Shown here one piece after another: positions 43,704 to 52,438 of a stretch of DNA of 64,000 nucleotides. The first letter of the stretch is position 1; every line of letters starts with the position of its first letter. The notes under the pieces were generated by a model. That model was given only the letters and a program-made list of their open reading frames with translations, searched no databases and had not been told where the DNA came from. Origin of the DNA: Clostridia bacterium. Lineage in GTDB: Bacteria > Bacillota > TC1 > UBA5767. The stretch is from contig CP069393.1 of assembly GCA_016887505.1 (NCBI GenBank), positions 806,001 through 870,000 of the forward strand, read 5' to 3'. The position numbers were made by a program, and so were the translations under genes.

Positions 43704-44660
43704 TTATAAAATAATAAGAACACCCAGTAGGCAAAATACTAGTGATACCAAAAAGAACACACCAACAATCTTTACTTCCGTCCAACCTTTCAACTCAAAA
43801 TGATGATGTATTGGACTCATGAGAAAAAGACGTTTCCCCCCAGAATATTTAAAATACATCACCTGTAAGATAACCGATAGCGTCTCACTTACAAACAGGC
43901 CACAAAGAATAATCAGCAGAAGTTCCAGTCCCATTTGAATCGCCATCACTCCGATCAAGCCGCCTAAGGCCAATGACCCGGTGTCACCCATAAACACCTT
44001 GGCTGGATATCGGTTGTAAAAAAGAAATCCCAAAAGAGCACCAACGGCAATAACTGCTACGCCTGCCAAGGAGACATTCCCAAAGCGTGTGGCAATAAAT
44101 GCCATGGCCAGAAAAACAGGAAGGCTACTTGTTGCTGCCAAACCATCTAGGCCGTCCGTCAAATTCAAAGCATTCGGTACCGCAAGTAGCACCAGGATAT
44201 CTATCGCGAATTTTATCCAAAATGAATCCACAACCCAGGTTCTACTAAACAAATATAGGTAGTCGGATGACTGTCCAGCCAGCGCCAGTGATAGTACGAT
44301 AGCAAGAATTAACTGTCCTATGAATTTTTGTTTTGGTGTTAAGCCTTCATTTTCTTTTTTGCGAATTTTTAAATAATCATCAGCAAAGCCCAGTATGGCA
44401 AAGCCAATAAAGCCAATCATAGGGATTAATTGTTTACTATAGCATCCTAGTGCAAGCACAACAATTGGTATGATAAATATAAAGCCACCCATGGTTGGAG
44501 TACCAGCCTTTTTCAAATGCCCTTGGGGGCCATCCAATCTTATTTCTTGCCCAAATTTTAAGTGTGTTAGAAACGGTATCAAAATTTTTCCTGTTACCAA
44601 AGCCCAAAGTAGGGCCAGACTAGCGGCTATCAGATACCCTCTTATCTCAAGGTTATTCAT
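43704..44660 (-). CDS. mraY: Phospho-MurNAc-pentapeptide translocase
   Basis: This 318-residue membrane enzyme makes lipid I. It has GTPTMGGFIFI, the Asp pair in GFADDYLKI, NLTDGLDGLA and FMGDTGSLALGG, and the cytoplasmic loop SPIHHHFEL. The start at 44660 follows GAGG with 6-base spacing and overlaps the murF end by 8 bases. Confidence 0.96.
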   Translation of the reverse strand: MNNLEIRGYLIAASLALLWALVTGKILIPFLTHLKFGQEIRLDGPQGHLKKAGTPTMGGFIFIIPIVVLALGCYSKQLIPMIGFIGFAILGFADDYLKIRKKENEGLTPKQKFIGQLILAIVLSLALAGQSSDYLYLFSRTWVVDSFWIKFAIDILVLLAVPNALNLTDGLDGLAATSSLPVFLAMAFIATRFGNVSLAGVAVIAVGALLGFLFYNRYPAKVFMGDTGSLALGGLIGVMAIQMGLELLLIILCGLFVSETLSVILQVMYFKYSGGKRLFLMSPIHHHFELKGWTEVKIVGVFFLVSLVFCLLGVLIIL

Positions 44661-46056
44661 TATTGTCCTCATTTACAATCTTATCGATAATCTCTTCTAG
44701 TTTCATGCTCCTTGATCCCTTGACTAGCACTGTATCTCCCAGTTTCAATTGCGTCAAAAGATACTCCGCTGCTTCATCATTATTGATACAGTGAATTGCC
44801 ATGCCTGGCTTGTAATCATTTGCTCCCTCTACTATATACTTGGCTAAGGGGCCCACACCAACTAGCAGGGCTACACCTTTTTGAGCAGCCATTCTTCCAA
44901 TCTTTCTATGCTCTTCTTGTTCTATTTCTCCTAATTCTCGCATATCGGCAAGCACGGCTATTTTTCTTCCTGGATGCATCTCTAAGATACCTAATGATGC
45001 ACTCATCGAATCTGGATTGGCATTGTAACAGTCATTGATAATCTGACTGTTTCCTACCCCCTTTTGATAAGATAATCGTTTGTCACTTAACTTTAAATTT
45101 TCTATACCATGGACACATACATCTAGACTCATTCCCATCTTAAGTCCAACTAGTATGGCACTTAAGGCATCAAGCACATTGTGTTTGCCGAGAAGTGGCA
45201 AACGGCATTGATGGCTTTGACTTTGGTACGTAACGTCAAAAATTGTGCTTGTACCCTCTTGAAGTATGTTTTTGGCTTGAATACTATCCGATTCTGAAAA
45301 GCCATAGGTTAGAACCTGTCCATTGCATTTTGTTTTCGCTTTATTTGTCCATTGGTCTGTTCCGTTTAGAATACAAATACCATCCTGGGGAATAGACAAG
45401 AGCAACTCCGTTTTCGCTCTAAAAATATTTTCTTGCGTTTTTAACAGTTCCATATGCGTCAAGCCTATGTTGGTTATAATGCCAATTGTAGGTAAGGCAA
45501 TATCACATAACTTCTCAATCTGTCCCAGCCCTCGCATACCCATTTCCAAAACTAGTACTTGATGTTCCGGGGCCAGGCCTAGAATTGTAAGTGGTAAACC
45601 TAGCTCGTTGTTAAAACTACCATGGTTGGCTTTAACTTTAAACGACTGTGACAAAACATCCCGGACCATGTCCTTCGTGGTAGTCTTACCACTAGAACCG
45701 GTCACCGCCACGACTGGAATATTGAATTTCTTTCTGTACCACCTAGCAAGCTGGTGCATAGCGTCTAACACGTTTTCCACCGGAATCAGTCGTGTGCTAT
45801 ACTTATCCAATTCTTTTAAAGCTTTATGCCCTTTTTCTACAATAGCTATGGAGCCTTCCTTTTTTAGGATATCCGTTAGGTATAGATGCCCATCCGTTCG
45901 CTCTCCTCTGATAGCAAAAAAGAGGGCCCCTGGTACCACAGCCCTACTATCCGTGACTACGGATGAAATCTGGTCACGCCCATATTCTTCATACTTGTCG
46001 CACCCCAGCAGCTGTGCAATTTCTCGCACAGTGCCTATGGTTCTTTCTTTACTCAT
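44653..46056 (-). CDS. murF: UDP-MurNAc-tripeptide:D-alanyl-D-alanine ligase
   Basis: This 467-residue ligase adds D-Ala-D-Ala. It has TDSRAVVPGALFFAIRGERTDGH, the ATP loop GSSGKTTTKDMV, NNELGLPLTIL, NIGLTHMELL, GKHNVLDALSAI and INDCYNANPDSM. The ATG at 46056 follows AGGAGAG and overlaps murE by 8 bases. Confidence 0.96.
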   Translation of the reverse strand: MSKERTIGTVREIAQLLGCDKYEEYGRDQISSVVTDSRAVVPGALFFAIRGERTDGHLYLTDILKKEGSIAIVEKGHKALKELDKYSTRLIPVENVLDAMHQLARWYRKKFNIPVVAVTGSSGKTTTKDMVRDVLSQSFKVKANHGSFNNELGLPLTILGLAPEHQVLVLEMGMRGLGQIEKLCDIALPTIGIITNIGLTHMELLKTQENIFRAKTELLLSIPQDGICILNGTDQWTNKAKTKCNGQVLTYGFSESDSIQAKNILQEGTSTIFDVTYQSQSHQCRLPLLGKHNVLDALSAILVGLKMGMSLDVCVHGIENLKLSDKRLSYQKGVGNSQIINDCYNANPDSMSASLGILEMHPGRKIAVLADMRELGEIEQEEHRKIGRMAAQKGVALLVGVGPLAKYIVEGANDYKPGMAIHCINNDEAAEYLLTQLKLGDTVLVKGSRSMKLEEIIDKIVNEDNNE

Positions 46057-47533
46057 CTCTCTCCTTGATCGCTTCTCTCGCAATTAGTAAATCACTAAAA
46101 GGATATTTTTTTGTTCCTATAATTTGGTAATCTTCATGTCCTTTTCCAGCAATAAGCACTAAGTCACCTTTTTTAGCCATGGCAATTCCCTTTTGAATAG
46201 CCTTTCTGCGATCAGTAATCGTCTCATACCTTCTCGCTGGAACGGTTACACCTGCCAGTATGTCCTTGATGATTTCGGTGGGTTCTTCTGTCCGTGGATT
46301 ATCCGACGTAATAATCGCATAGTCACTTTCTTCAGTTCCAATTTTTCCCATAATAGATCGCTTGCTGCGGTCACGATCACCGCCACAACCAAAGATGCTG
46401 ATTACGCGATGCTCCGCTACCTGTTTGGCAGTACGGATGGCATTCTGCAGGCTATCTGGAGTATGGGCATAGTCTACCACAACAGCAAAGTCCTGCCCTT
46501 CCTGGACTGGTTCAAACCGACCAGGAACCTTGGTTTCTGCCAAAGACCTCTTAATTATATCAGTTTCGATTCCCTCTTCAAGAGCTATGGCGACCGCTGC
46601 CAAACAATTATACACGGTAAACTCTCCTGTCATCCTTAGATGCATTTGCAAGGAACCCAAGGGATGGATTAATTCAAAATCTATGCCATTTAAGCCGACG
46701 TGAATATTCTTAGCCATATAGTCAGATTCCGCATGAATCCCATAGGTAAGCACTTTACATGATACGGTATCGGCTATTCTTTTGGAATAAGAATCGTCAT
46801 TATTTAGTACAATATAGCGACCTTTTGGGTTTTTTATTTCCATTTCATCAATCTGCTTAAAAAGGCTAAGCTTTGCTTGGAAATACTCTTCCATATTTGG
46901 GTGAAAATCTAAGTGGTCCTGGGTTAAATTCGTGTAGACACCAACCTGAAAGTCACAGCCATATACTCGTTCCAATGCCAATGCGTGGCTCGAAACCTCC
47001 ATCACTGTATATTCTGCGCCCTTATTTCGTAGTATTCCAAGCATCTCTTGGAGTTCCCGCGATTCTGGGGTGGTATGGTGGGCCGGCAAAATTTCATCAT
47101 CTAATGAATTCTCAATGGTACCAAACAGTCCAGTCTTATGCCCAGCTGTTCGAAGAATGGTTTTCAGTAGCATCGTAGTCGAAGTTTTTCCATTGGTTCC
47201 GGTAACGCCAATAAGGCCTAAACTTTGAGAGGGATTCTCGAAGAAATTGGCGGAAAGAATTGCCAATGCTCTTCTGGAATTTTTCGTATGCAAGCATCGT
47301 TTAGCAGAACACGATTCCAGTTTTGCCCTATCTTCTCCTATGACTGCAGAGGCACCATTTTGGATAGCACTTTCAATAAAATCATGGCCATCCACAACTA
47401 GACCTTTAATTGCTATAAACAGATATCCTTCTCTAACATTTCGGGAGTCATAAGCAATACCCTCGACTTCCATTTCTGTATTTCCGTGTACGATACTGTG
47501 TTCTACGTTTATTAATAATTGATCGAGTTGCAT
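46049..47533 (-). CDS. murE: UDP-MurNAc-L-Ala-D-Glu:meso-diaminopimelate ligase
   Basis: This 494-residue ligase adds the third stem-peptide residue. It has AYDSRNVREGYLFIAIKG, the ATP loop GTNGKTSTTMLLK, NLTQDHLDFH and VDYAHTPDSLQNAI. The motif DNPRTEEP marks specificity for meso-diaminopimelate, as opposed to lysine, and so predicts an A1gamma-type wall. The start at 47533 follows AGGAG, one base after the PBP stop. Confidence 0.95.
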   Translation of the reverse strand: MQLDQLLINVEHSIVHGNTEMEVEGIAYDSRNVREGYLFIAIKGLVVDGHDFIESAIQNGASAVIGEDRAKLESCSAKRCLHTKNSRRALAILSANFFENPSQSLGLIGVTGTNGKTSTTMLLKTILRTAGHKTGLFGTIENSLDDEILPAHHTTPESRELQEMLGILRNKGAEYTVMEVSSHALALERVYGCDFQVGVYTNLTQDHLDFHPNMEEYFQAKLSLFKQIDEMEIKNPKGRYIVLNNDDSYSKRIADTVSCKVLTYGIHAESDYMAKNIHVGLNGIDFELIHPLGSLQMHLRMTGEFTVYNCLAAVAIALEEGIETDIIKRSLAETKVPGRFEPVQEGQDFAVVVDYAHTPDSLQNAIRTAKQVAEHRVISIFGCGGDRDRSKRSIMGKIGTEESDYAIITSDNPRTEEPTEIIKDILAGVTVPARRYETITDRRKAIQKGIAMAKKGDLVLIAGKGHEDYQIIGTKKYPFSDLLIAREAIKERDE

Positions 47534-47534
47534 A

Positions 47535-49661
47535 TTACTCCTTTCCACACGTTACTATAACGGTAGATCCTCTGGGGGCCAAGGTGCCTGGTTTGGGATC
47601 TTGTTCCAAAATAATCCCTTCACCCACCACAGAAATCAATAACTCATCTTGGTCTAATCGGTCCATCGCCTGATATACCCGAAGCCCTTTAATATCTGGA
47701 ACGATAATTTTTGTCTCTAGGGCATCAATATGTGAAAGCGTAAGCTGAACAATACTTCCTTCTTCAACGAGACTGCCCACCGTTGGTTCTTGATAGGTAA
47801 CGATATTCCCCTCTTCAATATACTCTGGTTCTAAATTCATATCTAAGAGCGTCGATGCCGCCACTTCTACTTTGGTCCCAATCAAATCTGGCACGGCCAC
47901 TACAGCTGGTATTTCCTCGGTTGAATTGGATTCTGTTTCTTCCGAAGAATTGTAAATCTGTTGGTAATCTGGCGCAATTTCCAGCTGTTCCAAGGATTCC
48001 TTAAGCACCATGGCACAAGTTGGACCAGCTGTATTTCCTCCCGAAGCATCCGGGTCAGATGGTGCATCTACAATCACAATGCAGACGACTGCAGGATCTT
48101 CCATCGGCGCGACTCCTACAAATGAGCAGATAAATTTATCTTTATAATACCCTCCTGATTCAGAAGGTTTTTGAGCTGTTCCTGTTTTCCCACCAGTACG
48201 GTAGCCTTCAATAGCGCCATTTTTGCCCGTCGCATCTGTCACTGTGTATTCCATCATTTTACGCATATCCATCACAGTATCCATTTGGATAACCTGTGTA
48301 TTGGTTCTTCCGCTATGTTCTTCTACGATATTACCGTTTTCATCTAAAATAGCCTTTACGAGTACTGGTTCGATTTTTGTTCCATCCCCGATAACAGTAG
48401 ATACTGCCGCTGCCAATTGAACTGGTGTAACGGCTATGCCTTGACCAATGGCCGAGGTGGCAATGTAGATATCTCTATTGTCTTCAGGCATGATACCCGC
48501 TGCTTGAGCTGCATAGGGCATACTGGTCTTTTGGCCAAATCCTAGTTTCTTGTAATATTCATATAGTAGACCCTCATTTTTTTCCTTGGTTCTTAGCGCG
48601 GCTTCAACAAATACTGGATTGCAAGAATTCCCCAAAGCCTCCATAAAGGTCTCATCACCATGCGGTCGATAGTAGCGCCAACATTTAATCGATAGTCCAC
48701 CAGCACTGGCAAAACCGTCACAATAAAAATGATCTGTTATTTCCAAATCCGTACCGTCTAGCATGGCGGCTGCAGACATCAGCTTAAACGTTGAACCTGG
48801 TTCATAGACCTCTTGAACTGCAGGGTTCAGCCAATTCTCTGCTGGATAATTGCCATAATCTGCAGGATCGAAATCCGGCATGCCCGTCATGGCTAAGATT
48901 TCTCCATTCTTTACGTTCATAACAACGATGGTAACTTTCTCAGCCTCTTCGCCAAGGAGGAGCTCAGCAGCTCGTTTTTCGACCTTATACTGCAAATTAG
49001 AATTAATGCTCAGTTGCAAGTTGAGTCCCTGGGTCGGTTCCTCATAAGAATGAACTGTTTCTGGAATCTCCCGATTTAGTGAGTCTGTTTCAATACTGAT
49101 TTTTCCTGGTTTACCAACCAACATTTCATCATAGGTGAGTTCCAGTCCCGAAAGCCCTTGATTGTCAAGGCCAGCGAAGCCTAGGGTCTGCGAAGCGGTT
49201 CTACCCTTTGGGTAATAGCGTTGTGCTTCTTCAAATAACTCTACACCTGGAAAGTCATAGGCCTCAATCTTTGGACCCGTCTCAAAAGGAATCTTTCGTT
49301 TTAGCCACACAAAACTACTGTTGCTCGTCAACTTCTTGAAGACAGTTCCTTCATCCATCCCCAATAGTTCTGCTAGCGTGGCAGCCATTTGTTGCACATC
49401 AAACTTGCTTTCGCTGATTTCTATTGGAAATACCGCAACAGATTCGCCATAGGTACTCGTCGCCAAAAGTTCCATATTGCGGTCAAATATATCTCCCCTA
49501 TTTGATTCTATGGTTACCTCTTTTAAACGATTATTAAGGGCAGTTTCCTTATAGGACTGCCCTTGAACGATTTGTAAATTTGCCAATCTATATATAAGAA
49601 CACAAAACAACAGTATAAATGTTACAGTAGCAAATGTAATACGGTCATGTTTACAGCGCAT
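47535..49661 (-). CDS. Class B penicillin-binding protein with PASTA domains (FtsI/SpoVD-like)
   Basis: This is a 708-residue transpeptidase. One N-terminal membrane helix (about residues 9-26) is followed by the PBP dimerisation domain (RGDIFDRNMELLATS) and the transpeptidase domain. The latter has Ser290 in PGSTFKLMS, SCN (346-348) and KTGTAQ (from 492). Two PASTA repeats lie from about 580 to the end. The PASTA pair resembles SpoVD and the septal PBP2B of Firmicutes. It is the only such gene here, so it probably serves vegetative division with FtsW. Confidence 0.94.
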   Translation of the reverse strand: MRCKHDRITFATVTFILLFCVLIYRLANLQIVQGQSYKETALNNRLKEVTIESNRGDIFDRNMELLATSTYGESVAVFPIEISESKFDVQQMAATLAELLGMDEGTVFKKLTSNSSFVWLKRKIPFETGPKIEAYDFPGVELFEEAQRYYPKGRTASQTLGFAGLDNQGLSGLELTYDEMLVGKPGKISIETDSLNREIPETVHSYEEPTQGLNLQLSINSNLQYKVEKRAAELLLGEEAEKVTIVVMNVKNGEILAMTGMPDFDPADYGNYPAENWLNPAVQEVYEPGSTFKLMSAAAMLDGTDLEITDHFYCDGFASAGGLSIKCWRYYRPHGDETFMEALGNSCNPVFVEAALRTKEKNEGLLYEYYKKLGFGQKTSMPYAAQAAGIMPEDNRDIYIATSAIGQGIAVTPVQLAAAVSTVIGDGTKIEPVLVKAILDENGNIVEEHSGRTNTQVIQMDTVMDMRKMMEYTVTDATGKNGAIEGYRTGGKTGTAQKPSESGGYYKDKFICSFVGVAPMEDPAVVCIVIVDAPSDPDASGGNTAGPTCAMVLKESLEQLEIAPDYQQIYNSSEETESNSTEEIPAVVAVPDLIGTKVEVAASTLLDMNLEPEYIEEGNIVTYQEPTVGSLVEEGSIVQLTLSHIDALETKIIVPDIKGLRVYQAMDRLDQDELLISVVGEGIILEQDPKPGTLAPRGSTVIVTCGKE

Positions 49662-49674
49662 CCATCATTTCTCC

Positions 49675-50160
49675 TTAGAAATTCCACCTCAACAGTATAT
49701 CACTGATTGACTGTTGTGCACTAGTTAGCAACGGAAACTCCTGATTATTTCCACTAATATCCGCTAAGGATGGATAGTTTGATTCTTGTGATACTTCTGG
49801 TGCCGTGTAAGCCATGTTAATCAGTATGCACTGTTCTTTTTGGGGCGTGACCATGCTCATTTCTTCAATGGCCTTCTGCTCTACTAAGTCTAAAGAATCT
49901 AGATAACCAATTTCTAAGCGCAACCGTTCATTTTCAGTTTGAATAGTCGCAATTTCATTTTGTAAATAGGCCCGTTCCTGATATCTAGCGTCTACAATTC
50001 CTATACTACCTAAGTAAAAAAAGCAGCAAACGAAGGTTAGAAATACTAGAAGCAAGGTATCTAGTTTCAATTTATTCCGTCGTAAAATAGAATCCGGTGA
50101 TTTAGACTTTGTGATTTTCCTTTTAGGAGCATCATGTTTTCCGCTTTTCTTTCTATTCAT
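49675..50160 (-). CDS. ftsL: FtsL-like divisome protein
   Basis: This is a 161-residue bitopic protein. A strongly basic N-terminal tail of about 30 residues and one membrane helix precede a leucine-zipper-like coiled coil (AYLQNEIATIQTENERLRLEIGYLDSL), followed by a low-complexity tail. The sequence is poorly conserved, and the call rests on this architecture and on the position between rsmH and the PBP gene. The start at 50160 overlaps rsmH by 8 bases. Confidence 0.82.
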   Translation of the reverse strand: MNRKKSGKHDAPKRKITKSKSPDSILRRNKLKLDTLLLVFLTFVCCFFYLGSIGIVDARYQERAYLQNEIATIQTENERLRLEIGYLDSLDLVEQKAIEEMSMVTPQKEQCILINMAYTAPEVSQESNYPSLADISGNNQEFPLLTSAQQSISDILLRWNF

Positions 50161-51094
50161 AGGATTCAATCCTTTCAGCACCCCGCAGTTTAGCACTTCT
50201 TGCCCTGCGGTTGTCTAATAATTCCTTTTCTGATGGTACGATTGGTTTGCGGTTCACAATACTAAGCTTTGGCTTATTTCCACATACGCAAATTGGGAAA
50301 TCCGGAGGACAGGTGCACCCTTTCGCTTGTTGTTTGAAAAAGTCTTTTATCAGTCGGTCTTCCAACGAATGGAACGTAATAATACTCAGTCTGCCATGCG
50401 GAGCCAAATAATCTACTGTTTTCTCAAGTGCTGCTTCCAGTGAGCCCAATTCATCATTCACACTGATTCTAAGTGCCTGAAACGTTTTTCGCGCAGGATG
50501 ACCGCCCTCCTGCCTAACTTTTTTGGGTATAGCCATCTTGATAACGCGCACCAAATCTGTCGTAGTTTGAATTGGCTTAATCTGTCTTTCTTGAACAATA
50601 AATTCTGCAATTCTTTTTGCCCAACGTTCTTCCCCATATCGAAATATGATATTTGTCAGTTTTTCAGCCGAATAGCTGTTCACAATATTTGCAGCATTCA
50701 ACGTCTGGCGTTGGTCCATTCTCATATCCAGCGGAGCTTCCAAGTGATAACTAAATCCTCGCTCCCCTTGGTCGAGTTGTGGGGAGGAAACACCTAGGTC
50801 AAACAAAAATCCATCTACTTTATCTATTTCCAACTTTTCAAGTACATCATCCAAATCTCTGAAATTTGAACGTACTGCCAAGAAATTGGGGTTTTTTATA
50901 AATCGCTTATTCGCATTTTCGATTGCTGTTTGATCTTGATCTAATCCAATCAATCTGCCACTGCCATTCAGTTTCTCTAATATTAGAGTAGAATGACCAC
51001 CGCCACCCAAGGTGCAATCTACATAAATCCCACCTTTTTTGACATTCAGCATATCCACTGTCTCTTGCAAGAGTACTGTCGTATGTTGAAACAT
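50153..51094 (-). CDS. rsmH: 16S rRNA (cytosine1402-N4)-methyltransferase
   Basis: This is a 313-residue enzyme with the SAM-binding YVDCTLGGGGHS, FLFDLGVSSPQLD, RGFSYHLEAPLDMRMD, ISVNDELGSLEAAL and IITFHSLEDRLIK. It methylates C1402 of 16S rRNA. AAAGGAG precedes the ATG. It follows mraZ by 11 bases. Confidence 0.96.
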   Translation of the reverse strand: MFQHTTVLLQETVDMLNVKKGGIYVDCTLGGGGHSTLILEKLNGSGRLIGLDQDQTAIENANKRFIKNPNFLAVRSNFRDLDDVLEKLEIDKVDGFLFDLGVSSPQLDQGERGFSYHLEAPLDMRMDQRQTLNAANIVNSYSAEKLTNIIFRYGEERWAKRIAEFIVQERQIKPIQTTTDLVRVIKMAIPKKVRQEGGHPARKTFQALRISVNDELGSLEAALEKTVDYLAPHGRLSIITFHSLEDRLIKDFFKQQAKGCTCPPDFPICVCGNKPKLSIVNRKPIVPSEKELLDNRRARSAKLRGAERIESYE

Positions 51095-51105
51095 CGTATT
51101 CTCCT

Positions 51106-51543
51106 TTATAAATCTAAATCAAACTCAGACATCTTTTCTGCTAAGGAGTCGTAGTCCATGTTCTCCGACTGATTATACTCATTCCAGTTTTCAGTAGCCC
51201 ATAACTCAACTCGAGTAGAAACTCCAATGATGGTTGCCTCCTTGAGCAACTTTGCATGTTTAATCAAATTCGCAGAAATTGTGACCCGTCCTTGTTTATC
51301 GAGTTCACACTCAATAGCGCCAGAAAAGAACATCCTATGAAAATCTCTAACGCTCTTTTTGGTAAAAGATAGAGCTTTCAGTTTTTCCTCAATGGTTTTC
51401 CATTCCTTCATAGGATAGATAAATAGGGAATTGTCCATTCCCTTGGTCATCACAAAGTGAGTACCCAGCCCATCCCTAAATTTCGCGGGGATAATAATTC
51501 TATTTTTGCTGTCCAAACTATGCTGGTATTCACCAATAAACAT
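51106..51543 (-). CDS. mraZ: Transcriptional regulator MraZ
   Basis: This is a 145-residue AbrB-like DNA-binding protein with the two tandem MraZ repeats (FIGEYQHSLDSKNRIIIPAKFRDGL and ECELDKQGRVTISANLIKHAKL). It forms rings and represses the dcw operon by binding direct repeats in its own promoter. Such repeats are visible upstream. It is the first gene of the cluster. Confidence 0.95.
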   Translation of the reverse strand: MFIGEYQHSLDSKNRIIIPAKFRDGLGTHFVMTKGMDNSLFIYPMKEWKTIEEKLKALSFTKKSVRDFHRMFFSGAIECELDKQGRVTISANLIKHAKLLKEATIIGVSTRVELWATENWNEYNQSENMDYDSLAEKMSEFDLDL

Positions 51544-51552
51544 CTTTTACCC

Positions 51553-51600
51553 CCACTTTCTACCAATATTATACTACTTTCCTCCACTTTACACCACATT
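51553..51600 (-). promoter_or_regulatory. mraZ promoter with MraZ-type direct repeats
   Basis: A TATAAT -10 (51568-51573, minus strand) lies next to three direct repeats at 10-base spacing whose plus-strand forms are CTACTTT (51574), CCACTTT (51584) and CCACATT (51594). A further CCACTTT lies at 51553. Tandem AAAGTGG-like boxes upstream of mraZ are the known MraZ binding sites. Confidence 0.7.
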
Positions 51601-51649
51601 TATTATTGCTTCGCCCACTATAAAAGTCTTGTACAATAAAAATAGGTAT

Positions 51650-51675
51650 AAAAAAACATAGGCCCTTGGCCTATG
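51650..51675 (-). terminator. Terminator of the small export protein gene
   Basis: CATAGGCC (51657-51664) pairs with GGCCTATG (51668-51675) around a 3-base loop. A T run follows on the minus strand (51650-51656). Confidence 0.85.
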
Positions 51676-51748
51676 TTGGGAAAAAATATATTATCTTTTC
51701 ATCGTTTTGTCTGTTGTTGTGTTTTTAAATACTGTCCTAGCGATAACC

Positions 51749-52306
51749 CTATTGTTTCGACTGATGCCATATGCCGAGTGCTAGTATTGCAAGCCCTGCT
51801 CCTATCGCCAATACAATATGTTCTCCAGATAATGAAAGGATACCCATAGAAATACCTGTCATTAAGAGACCGACTACTATTACCCCTAACGATATGGCCA
51901 AAAAAGCCTTCAAGCGATTTACCCTAAGAAGATAGGCTAGCAAGGTCCCGGTCCAGGCTCCGGTACCTGGTGCTGGGATACTTACAAAAACGGTTAGCCC
52001 AAAGATTTCATACTTTTCATAGCGTTCTTTTTTTCGCTCAGCAGAACTAAGAATCCGGTCGATGAACCGCTTCATCGTCGCATTCTTAGATAGAATGCGT
52101 ATCGCTGGGTCCAAAAATAGTAGTATTGGTAGTACTGGCAAAATATTACCAGCAACCGCATAAATATAATTTGTCATCGGAGCAATACCCCAAGCAATTC
52201 CCAAAGGAATGGCTACCCTAAGCTCTGTAATGGGTAGCATTGAAAGAAGGAATACTCGCCACTCTACTGGCAAGCCCGTGACAGCATTTATTATCCATTC
52301 ACTCAT
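51749..52306 (-). CDS. Small multidrug export family membrane protein (COG2426)
   Basis: This is a 185-residue protein with about four hydrophobic helices. It carries the family pattern MLPITELRVAIPLGIAWG near the N-terminus and the cytoplasmic YEKYEIFGLTVFVSIPAPGTGAWTG, which place it in PF06695. Despite the family name, transport activity is poorly supported. It is a single-gene unit between mraZ and the molybdenum enzyme gene, with its own terminator. Confidence 0.82.
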   Translation of the reverse strand: MSEWIINAVTGLPVEWRVFLLSMLPITELRVAIPLGIAWGIAPMTNYIYAVAGNILPVLPILLFLDPAIRILSKNATMKRFIDRILSSAERKKERYEKYEIFGLTVFVSIPAPGTGAWTGTLLAYLLRVNRLKAFLAISLGVIVVGLLMTGISMGILSLSGEHIVLAIGAGLAILALGIWHQSKQ

Positions 52307-52438
52307 TCATTTCTCCTTACCTTGATGCTCATTAATAAAGTTGAGAATATTAGATGCTCAAAAGAGCATATTTTGCAAGCAATATACCTATGCTAGCACG
52401 GTGCAAAAACTTGGTTTTAGCACAAACACACTATACCA

